Shown: piece after piece, positions 7,255 to 11,422 of the stretch | How positions within the stretch are numbered: position 1 is the first letter of the stretch | How the letters are laid out: each line of letters starts with the position of its first letter | NCBI GenBank assembly: GCA_964527315.1 | Contig: CAZGOQ010000069.1 | Span: 1 to 11,422, forward strand | Length of the DNA stretch: 11,422 nt | From: HGM13006 sp964527315 | GTDB taxonomy: Bacteria; Bacillota; Clostridia; Oscillospirales; Oscillospiraceae | Direction of reading: 5' to 3' | Translations under genes and position numbers: made by a program | The notes under the pieces: model-generated | The model's database searches: none | What the model saw: only the letters and a program-made list of their open reading frames with translations | What the model was told of the DNA's origin: nothing

Positions 7255-7409
7255 AACCTCTGATTTAAGAGGGCTGGCGCTCTGACGCAGAAGTTTTGTT
7301 CCGCAAACGCCGAAAAAGCGCAGGAAAACTTCGTGTATTTCAAATTTTTGATGCGAATAGTCAGAGCAAAAGAACCAGTCGGCGTCGAAGCACGATTCAA
7401 TCAGAGGTT
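7255..7409. repeat. Nested inverted-repeat element (MITE-like or structured RNA)
   Basis: This 155-bp gene-free block is bounded by perfect 11-bp inverted repeats, AACCTCTGATT at 7255-7265 and its complement at 7399-7409. Inside are further perfect pairs, all concentric: 8 bp at 7279-7286 with 7360-7367, and 8 bp at 7290-7297 with 7325-7332. A small GC core (7302-7304 or 7308-7310 with 7318-7320) lies in the centre. The right edge is only 2 bases from the ANTAR stop codon. It carries no convincing reading frame. The terminal inverted repeats, size and lack of genes suit a miniature mobile element; as minus-strand RNA the same pairs would make a branched or rod-like 3' untranslated region. I see no clear target-site duplication longer than 2 bases. 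Confidence 0.55.
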
Positions 7410-7411
7410 TT

Positions 7412-7951
7412 CTATATTACAATCTGGCCGTCCAGCACCTTCAGAGCTGTCTGCACCATCTTTGTGCCGGTATTCATACTGTACTTTTGCAGAAAGCGGT
7501 GCGCCTCCTCCTCAGTCATATGATTCCGGGTCATCAGCAGCGCTTTGGCCTGTTCGATCAGCGCCTTGTCCTCCTCCCGGCGGCTGGGGACCGGAGCGTC
7601 GCTTTCCCCGCCCATTTCCAGCAGCATCCGAATCGTGTCGATCAGCTCGGACCGCTGCACCGGCGCAAGAATCTTCATAATCTCCTCCTGTCGACAGTAC
7701 TCCAGCTGTGCCTCCGTTGCCAATACAACCAGAGAAAAATTTTTTGGAAGAGATTGAAACAGCGTTTCCGCCGTCATATCCGCCAGCTTATATCCGCAGA
7801 GGATCACCCCTTTGTTCATCCTCCCGCACCATCGGAGCACTTCCGCCCCGCTGGCGCAGGCTGCGGAAACACGGATCCCGGTGGTGTCAAAAATTTCCGT
7901 CATCCTTTGCCTGGTCTTTTTACCGGCAAAGGCTACCAGAATGTGGTTCAT
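7412..7951 (-). CDS. ANTAR-domain RNA-binding antiterminator with degenerate receiver (NitR-like)
   Basis: 179 residues. ANTAR proteins bind paired hairpins in leader RNA and prevent transcription termination. Residues 1-115 resemble a response-regulator receiver, but the strand-3 phosphoacceptor position reads VILCGYKL, with G53 where Asp is expected, and the conserved Lys position reads LAPV. It is therefore probably not phosphorylated, as in AmiR. Residues 125-175 are the ANTAR domain, with LIEQAKALLM, TEEEAHRFLQKYSM and KMVQTALKVL fitting the three-helix pattern. It starts 35 bases after the glnA stop with AGAGGAG 9 bases before ATG, so it is cotranscribed with glnA. Clostridial glnA-nitR pairs have this layout, which suggests a nitrogen-response role. 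The signal it senses is not visible. Confidence 0.88.
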   Translation of the reverse strand: MNHILVAFAGKKTRQRMTEIFDTTGIRVSAACASGAEVLRWCGRMNKGVILCGYKLADMTAETLFQSLPKNFSLVVLATEAQLEYCRQEEIMKILAPVQRSELIDTIRMLLEMGGESDAPVPSRREEDKALIEQAKALLMTRNHMTEEEAHRFLQKYSMNTGTKMVQTALKVLDGQIVI

Positions 7952-7977
7952 CTCGAAAGACTCCTCTCAATCGAGAT
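7950..7977 (-). promoter_or_regulatory. Hairpin enclosing the ANTAR ribosome binding site and start
   Basis: A perfect 7-bp stem (7971-7977 with 7950-7956) has a 14-nt loop carrying AGAGGAG (7961-7967). The 3' arm includes the first two bases of the ATG. Translation initiation would need this helix open, so it may tune or couple ANTAR synthesis to glnA translation. Confidence 0.5.
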
Positions 7978-7986
7978 TTTGGGTTG

Positions 7987-9318
7987 TCAATAGCGCACTA
8001 AGTACCGGTCAACTTCCCACTGGCTGATACTGGTGCGGTATTCCTCCCACTCCCGCTTTTTCCCGGTGAGATAGGCGGAAGCCGCATGCTCTCCCAAGGT
8101 TTCCAGCACCAGAGGATCCTGCTCCATGGCGTCAATGGCCTCTTTTAGGTTGGCGGGCAGAGACTGAATCCCCGCTTCGTCCCGTTCCTGCTGGCACATG
8201 GCAAAGATGTTTGCCCTGATTTCCTCCGGCGGCGTCAGATTTCTGCGAATGCCGTCCAGACCTGCCCGCAGGCAGACCGCCAGCGCCAGATAGGGGTTGC
8301 AGCTGGGATCGGGGCACCGCAGTTCTACCCGGGTAGAATTTCCTCTGGCAGAGGGAATTCGGATCAGCGCAGAACGGTTGCTGGCAGACCACGCCACATA
8401 GCAGGGTGCTTCATAACCCGGCACCAGACGCTTATAGCTGTTGACCAGCGGATTGAGCACCGCCGCCATACTGGGCACATGTTCCATCAGGCCGGCAATA
8501 AAGCTGTAGGCTGCCCTGCTCAAGCCCCTGGGGTCGTTTTCATCATAAAAGGCGTTTTTTCCATTCTTGAACAAACTCATATTGATGTGCATTCCGGATC
8601 CGTTGATGCCGTAGATGGGCTTTGGCATAAAGGTTGCGTGAAGCCCGTTCCGGGCCGCATAGGTTTTTACCGTCAGTTTCAAGGTTTCGATCCGGTCCGC
8701 CGCCGTCATGGCGTCGGCATATTTAAAATCCACCTCATGCTGACCCTGGGCTACCTCATGATGGCTGGCTTCAATCTCAAACCCCATGGATTCCAGCGCC
8801 AGGCACACATCCCGGCGTACCGTTTCCCCATGGTCAATGGGACTCAGGTCAAAATATCCCGCGTCATCCTGCGGAACTACCGTGGGATTTCCCTTTTCGT
8901 CGGTTTCAAACAGGAAGAACTCACACTCCGGCCCTACATTAAATGTATATCCCTCCGCCGCTGCATCCTCGACGGCACGCTGAAGCACATTTCTCGGATC
9001 TCCCACAAAGGGCGTCCCATCGGGGTTGTATACAGAGCAGAGCAGCCGGGCCACTTTCCCGTTCATGGGCCGCCAAGGCATCACAGCGAAGGTGTCAAGA
9101 TCCGGCTTCAGATACTGATCCGATTCGTCGATCCGGACAAATCCCTCGATGGAACTGCCGTCAATCATAATCTGGCCATCCACCACCTTTTTGATCTGCG
9201 AAGCCGTAACCGCAACATTTTTCAGCATCCCGAAAATATCGGAAAATTGAAGCCGGATGAACTTGACGTCTTCTTCTTCCACCATGCGAATGATATCCTG
9301 AGGTGAATTTTTAGCCAT
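7987..9318 (-). CDS. glnA: Glutamine synthetase, type I-alpha
   Basis: 443 residues, the length of Bacillus-type GSI-alpha (444). It makes glutamine from glutamate, ammonia and ATP as a cytoplasmic dodecamer. Visible motifs: DGSSIEGFVRIDESD (53-67), GPECEFFLFE with metal ligands E131 and E133, EASHHEVAQGQHEVDF (183-198, E188 and E195), NGSGMHINMSLF with H244, the E303 flap in GYEAPCYVAWS, and NRSALIRIP (314-322). R62 is in the same position as the arginine needed for glutamine feedback inhibition in B. subtilis. The adenylylation-site motif of GSI-beta is not present in the C-terminus, so control is expected by feedback and at RNA level. The ATG at 9318 is preceded by AAGGAAGG 8 bases upstream; a start at 9351 would lie in the terminator hairpin. 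It heads a unit with the ANTAR gene. Confidence 0.97.
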   Translation of the reverse strand: MAKNSPQDIIRMVEEEDVKFIRLQFSDIFGMLKNVAVTASQIKKVVDGQIMIDGSSIEGFVRIDESDQYLKPDLDTFAVMPWRPMNGKVARLLCSVYNPDGTPFVGDPRNVLQRAVEDAAAEGYTFNVGPECEFFLFETDEKGNPTVVPQDDAGYFDLSPIDHGETVRRDVCLALESMGFEIEASHHEVAQGQHEVDFKYADAMTAADRIETLKLTVKTYAARNGLHATFMPKPIYGINGSGMHINMSLFKNGKNAFYDENDPRGLSRAAYSFIAGLMEHVPSMAAVLNPLVNSYKRLVPGYEAPCYVAWSASNRSALIRIPSARGNSTRVELRCPDPSCNPYLALAVCLRAGLDGIRRNLTPPEEIRANIFAMCQQERDEAGIQSLPANLKEAIDAMEQDPLVLETLGEHAASAYLTGKKREWEEYRTSISQWEVDRYLVRY

Positions 9319-9341
9319 AAGAAGCGCCTTCCTTTCTAACG

Positions 9342-9375
9342 CAAAAATCAACGGCCCGCAGAGTTCGCGGGCCGT
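9342..9375 (-). terminator. Attenuator-type terminator inside the glnA leader
   Basis: A perfect 9-bp GC-rich stem (9367-9375 with 9351-9359), 7-nt loop, then TGATTTTTG. It begins about 10 nt after the predicted transcription start and lies 24 bases before the glnA ribosome-site region, so it can only act on the glnA transcript. A competing 6-bp helix (9376-9381 with 9358-9363) uses the loop and two bases of the 3' arm and would weaken the terminator. Confidence 0.8.
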
Positions 9376-9391
9376 CTCTGCCGATAAAAGT

Positions 9392-9420
9392 ATTATACCG
9401 GCTTTCTACACATATGTCAA
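9392..9420 (-). promoter_or_regulatory. Consensus promoter of glnA
   Basis: Minus-strand TTGACA (9415-9420), exactly 17 nt, TATAAT (9392-9397): a perfect sigma-A promoter with predicted start near 9385. No GlnR/TnrA-type TGTNAN7TNACA operator is visible around it, which leaves the leader hairpin as the main visible control point. Confidence 0.92.
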
Positions 9421-9519
9421 CGCATTTTTGAAAGTAAGATGATTTTTTCTTGCAAAAAGCATTATCATATTCATTTGTTTCAGGTTTAATTTCTTTATTT
9501 TTGCATTTTATGATTTAAT

Positions 9520-10926
9520 TCATTCGTTTTGTACCTTGGGAATCTCCACAGGATATTTCCCGGTAAAACACCCATGGCAGAAGTCGCCCCGGATCAGCGG
9601 CACCAGCTGCCGAAGATGATCAACATACAAATAGTCCAGCGAGTCCGCGCCAATATGTTTTCTGATTTGTTCCAGATTCATTTGGCAGGCAATCAGATGC
9701 GCCTTGTCTGGCACATCTGTCCCAAAATAGCAGGGGGAAATAAAGGGCGGCGAAGAAATTTTTACATGAACCTCCTTTGCCCCCGCTTCCCGCAGCAGAT
9801 TGGTAATCAGATTGGACGTCGTGCCCCGGACGATAGAATCGTCAATCATGATGACCCGTTTTCCCTCGATTTGACTGCGCATGGGGCTGAGTTTCAGTTT
9901 GACCGCCGTCTCCCGTGAGGACTGTTCCGGCTGGATAAAGGTTCTGCCGATATAGCGGTTTTTCAAAAATCCCTCCGCCACCGGGATGCCGCTCTCCTGA
10001 CAGTAGCCCAATGCGGCGTCCAGTCCGGAATCCGGCACGCCGATGACCACATCGGCTTTCACCGGGTTTTGTCTCGCCAGCAGGCGTCCCGCTTCCAGCC
10101 GGGCCTCGTGTACTCCCTGTCCATCAATGACGCTATCCGGCCGAGCAAAATAAATATATTCAAAAATGCAAATGTGACCCTTCCCAATACAGTTTTCCCG
10201 CATAGAGATCAACTGACCGTCCTCGATCATGACCACCTCGCCAGGCTCCACATCCCGGACATACTGTGCTCCAACGCCGTCCAGTGCACAGGTCTCCGAT
10301 GCAAAAAACCATGCATCTCCCCTTTTCCCGATGCACAGTGGCCGAAACCCCCAGGGATCCCTGGCTGCGATCAGCTTTCTGCCGCTCATTACAATCAGGC
10401 AGTAAGCCCCTACCAGCCGCTTCATTGCCGCCGTCACCGCTTCCTGAATGGACCCGCAGGAAAGCCGCTGCCGGGCAATAGCATAGGCGATGACCTCAGT
10501 ATCCGCCGTGGTCTGAAAAATAGAACCTCCCAGTTCGAATTTATGCTTCAACTCCGCAGCATTGACCAAATTTCCATTGTGTACCAGCGCCAAATGATTT
10601 TTGATATATCGAATCGTCAAGGGCTGAGCATTCTCCCGCATGGAGCCGCCGGCCGTAGAATAGCGCACATGGCCCACAGCCATAGTCCCATTCAGTTCAT
10701 CCAGTTTTTCCTCTGAAAAAACTTCTCCCACCATGCCCATATCCTTATAACAGGTAATATCTCGGTCATTGTTGGCGGCGATCCCACAGGATTCCTGGCC
10801 GCGATGCTGGAGGGCATACAGCCCATAATAGGTCTCCCTGGCACAGTCCCCCGCCGGATTATAAACGCCAAAGACGCCGCACTCCTCATGGACACCCCGG
10901 CGTTCCTCATAGTCGAAGCAGCTCAT
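9520..10926 (-). CDS. purF: Amidophosphoribosyltransferase (glutamine PRPP amidotransferase)
   Basis: 468 residues. It catalyses the first committed step of purine synthesis, making phosphoribosylamine from PRPP and glutamine. A 15-residue propeptide precedes the catalytic N-terminal nucleophile C16 in HEECGVFGVY. The glutaminase domain has GHVRYSTAG and VHNGNL. The PRPP loop is VIMIDDSIVRGTTS (358-371). Four cysteines match the [4Fe-4S] ligands of the B. subtilis enzyme: C253 (HICIFEYIYFARP), C414 (HLIACQMN), C450 and C453 (GDFCHGCFTG). It is therefore likely the oxygen-sensitive, propeptide-processed type. The ATG at 10926 is followed by MSCFDYEERRGVHEECG and preceded by AAGGAGAGG; a TTG at 11031 gives a 35-residue extension with no family counterpart and is rejected. 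It has its own promoter and long leader. The next gene, glnA, has its own promoter. Confidence 0.96.
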   Translation of the reverse strand: MSCFDYEERRGVHEECGVFGVYNPAGDCARETYYGLYALQHRGQESCGIAANNDRDITCYKDMGMVGEVFSEEKLDELNGTMAVGHVRYSTAGGSMRENAQPLTIRYIKNHLALVHNGNLVNAAELKHKFELGGSIFQTTADTEVIAYAIARQRLSCGSIQEAVTAAMKRLVGAYCLIVMSGRKLIAARDPWGFRPLCIGKRGDAWFFASETCALDGVGAQYVRDVEPGEVVMIEDGQLISMRENCIGKGHICIFEYIYFARPDSVIDGQGVHEARLEAGRLLARQNPVKADVVIGVPDSGLDAALGYCQESGIPVAEGFLKNRYIGRTFIQPEQSSRETAVKLKLSPMRSQIEGKRVIMIDDSIVRGTTSNLITNLLREAGAKEVHVKISSPPFISPCYFGTDVPDKAHLIACQMNLEQIRKHIGADSLDYLYVDHLRQLVPLIRGDFCHGCFTGKYPVEIPKVQNE

Positions 10927-10974
10927 CCGCAGATCCTCTCCTTCTCTGATGTGTAATTTTTCGATAAAATGTAA

Positions 10975-11004
10975 AACGCTCCCCTGCTTTCGCCATGAAG
11001 CGTT
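10975..11004 (-). terminator. Possible attenuator hairpin before purF
   Basis: A 6-bp perfect stem (10999-11004 with 10975-10980), extendable to about 8 bp with a wobble, encloses a loop with GC-GAAA-GC. It is followed on the minus strand by GTTTTACATTTTATC, a broken U tract. It lies about 50 nt before the purF start. Weaker than the other terminators here. Confidence 0.35.
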
Positions 11005-11092
11005 ATCCGTGGCGGAGATAAGCGGGATCAAGCCTCCGGCCGTTTGAATGCCATTCAGGCGCTTCCCAAAACCGCCTGAAATATGCCTCCAT
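11003..11092 (-). CDS. Possible 29-residue leader ORF upstream of purF
   Basis: ATG (11092) to TAA (11003-11005) would encode MEAYFRRFWEAPEWHSNG plus RRLDPAYLRHG. I do not recognise the peptide, and there is no good ribosome binding site: the nearest AAGG is about 18 nt upstream. The only reason to list it is that its stop codon overlaps the 5' arm of the attenuator-like hairpin. It may well be chance. Confidence 0.15.
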   Translation of the reverse strand: MEAYFRRFWEAPEWHSNGRRLDPAYLRHG

Positions 11093-11179
11093 TTTTAAAG
11101 CAAATTCAGCCTTTTCTTCCAAGAAAAAGATGACGCCGTTTTTGCAATTCCATTAATCAGACGAAAAGCCCGATACATC

Positions 11180-11209
11180 ATTATAAGCGTATCGGACTTC
11201 GTTCGTCAA
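11180..11209 (-). promoter_or_regulatory. Promoter of purF with inverted repeat around the -10
   Basis: Minus-strand TTGACG (11204-11209), an 18-nt spacer and a perfect TATAAT (11180-11185). A 7-bp perfect inverted repeat, CCGATAC at 11170-11176 and GTATCGG at 11189-11195, straddles the -10 box with a 12-base gap. This is a plausible operator position, though it is not an obvious PurR box. Confidence 0.8.
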
Positions 11210-11216
11210 GCAGGAA

Positions 11217-11395
11217 TTTCGATTTCTTCTCCAGCAGATTCATCGCGGCCATTATGAAATGAATGTTTTACGGATACACGGGACGAAATCATTGCGGAGG
11301 GGTATTCTCCCTGCGGGCAGTGTAATTCATAACAGTGCGTTTGCCGCAAAGGGAATGCATCATTTTTTGATTACCTCAAAAGAAATATACCGAAA
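11217..11395 (-). ncRNA. Candidate rod-shaped noncoding RNA, 6S-like layout
   Basis: The stretch has no protein gene but folds as one unbranched set of nested helices: 11217-11221/11391-11395 (5 bp), 11222-11228/11380-11386 (7), 11237-11243/11355-11361 (6 of 7), 11245-11249/11343-11347 (5), 11252-11258/11326-11332 (7), 11275-11279/11320-11324 (5), and a tip at 11294-11299/11307-11314. Internal loops separate the helices, including a large asymmetric one at 11259-11274. A ~180-nt interrupted rod is the architecture of 6S RNA, which in cyanobacteria lies upstream of a purine gene (purK). The strand is uncertain: minus is chosen because it matches purF. Its promoter would then lie beyond the window, and no terminator is seen. 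Confidence 0.4.
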
Positions 11396-11422
11396 GGCAA
11401 ACAACCTTGTTCAGCTTCACAA

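Larger units (their letters stand above)
10927..11173 (-). promoter_or_regulatory. Long structured leader of purF
   Basis: About 247 nt from the predicted transcription start to the ATG. Besides the attenuator-like hairpin, it holds an 8-bp perfect stem (11073-11080 with 11054-11061, 11-nt loop), and a 5-bp stem (11034-11038 with 11013-11017). A further 7-bp A/U-rich hairpin with a hexaloop lies near 11101-11135. None of these matches the purine, ZTP, PRPP or ppGpp riboswitch consensus that I can recall. Confidence 0.45.

Noticed and set aside
6981..7400. Minus-strand frame running from the nested repeat into topB
   Set aside because: It crosses the inverted-repeat block and terminator, and is out of frame with topB; no family resemblance.
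7985..7990. TTGACA at the glnA stop codon as a separate ANTAR promoter
   Set aside because: At 17 nt downstream the sequence is AGAGGA, the ribosome site, with no -10 box.
8479..9306. 275-codon open frame on the plus strand
   Set aside because: Opposite glnA, whose motifs are complete; no start signal or domain of its own.
9351..9381. H-type pseudoknot in the glnA leader
   Set aside because: The complementary segments leave zero-length connecting loops across 6-7 bp stems, which is sterically implausible; the two helices are better seen as alternatives.
9376..9519. GlnR/TnrA operator upstream of glnA
   Set aside because: No TGTNAN7TNACA match; the area is simply A/T-rich, with only weak A:T pairing near 9440-9470 that does not make a convincing purF terminator.
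10069..10716. 215-codon open frame on the plus strand
   Set aside because: Opposite purF and without any independent support.
10927..11031. 35-residue N-terminal extension of PurF from a TTG
   Set aside because: PurF maturation requires a short propeptide before C16, the ATG at 10926 has a good ribosome site, and the TTG has its GGAGG only one base away.
11180..11220. Plus-strand promoter for the rod-like RNA
   Set aside because: TATAAG near 11183 has no acceptable -35 box at 16-18 nt, so plus-strand transcription is not supported.

Overview
The window looks like chromosome of an anaerobic Firmicute of class Clostridia, most likely an Oscillospiraceae-type gut bacterium with moderate GC. 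This is inferred from strong GGAGG-type ribosome binding sites, near-consensus sigma-A promoters, a GSI-alpha type glutamine synthetase, a PurF with the four iron-sulfur cysteines of the Bacillus type, and an ANTAR regulator next to glnA. All nine protein genes lie on the minus strand, so biological reading order runs from high to low coordinates. I see no CRISPR array, prophage, tRNA or rRNA inside the window.

Right end (11422 to 9520): about 500 bases without a protein gene, then purF. The outer part (11217-11395) can fold into one long interrupted rod that resembles 6S RNA in layout. Next comes a clear promoter with an inverted repeat around its -10 box, and a leader of about 247 nt with several hairpins and a 29-codon short ORF. 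Then purF, the first enzyme of purine synthesis, which consumes glutamine.

Middle (9519 to 7412): glnA has a perfect-consensus promoter followed at once by a terminator hairpin inside its leader. It is followed by a gene for a degenerate-receiver ANTAR protein, an RNA-binding antiterminator type. The pair looks like the glnA-nitR arrangement known from clostridia. The ANTAR start codon and ribosome binding site lie in a small hairpin. Immediately after the ANTAR stop codon is a 155-bp gene-free block of nested inverted repeats (7255-7409), then a terminator that overlaps the next promoter.

Left half (7144 to 4215): topB (topoisomerase III) and an exonuclease III gene overlap by ATGA and form a DNA-maintenance operon. 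Then 4093 to 1210: a complete three-gene ABC importer of the PF04392 (TrpXYZ-like) class, with a strong promoter carrying two palindromes, a terminator-like hairpin between the binding protein and the permease, and a terminator at the end. Finally a LytR-CpsA-Psr cell-wall gene (1068 to 136), and at the extreme left two minus-strand promoters pointing out of the window toward an unseen, probably highly expressed gene.

The most interesting parts are the RNA-level signals: the attenuated glnA leader beside an ANTAR gene, the hairpin over the ANTAR start, the nested repeat element, and the rod-like RNA candidate upstream of purF. All of these are read by eye and none is proven here.
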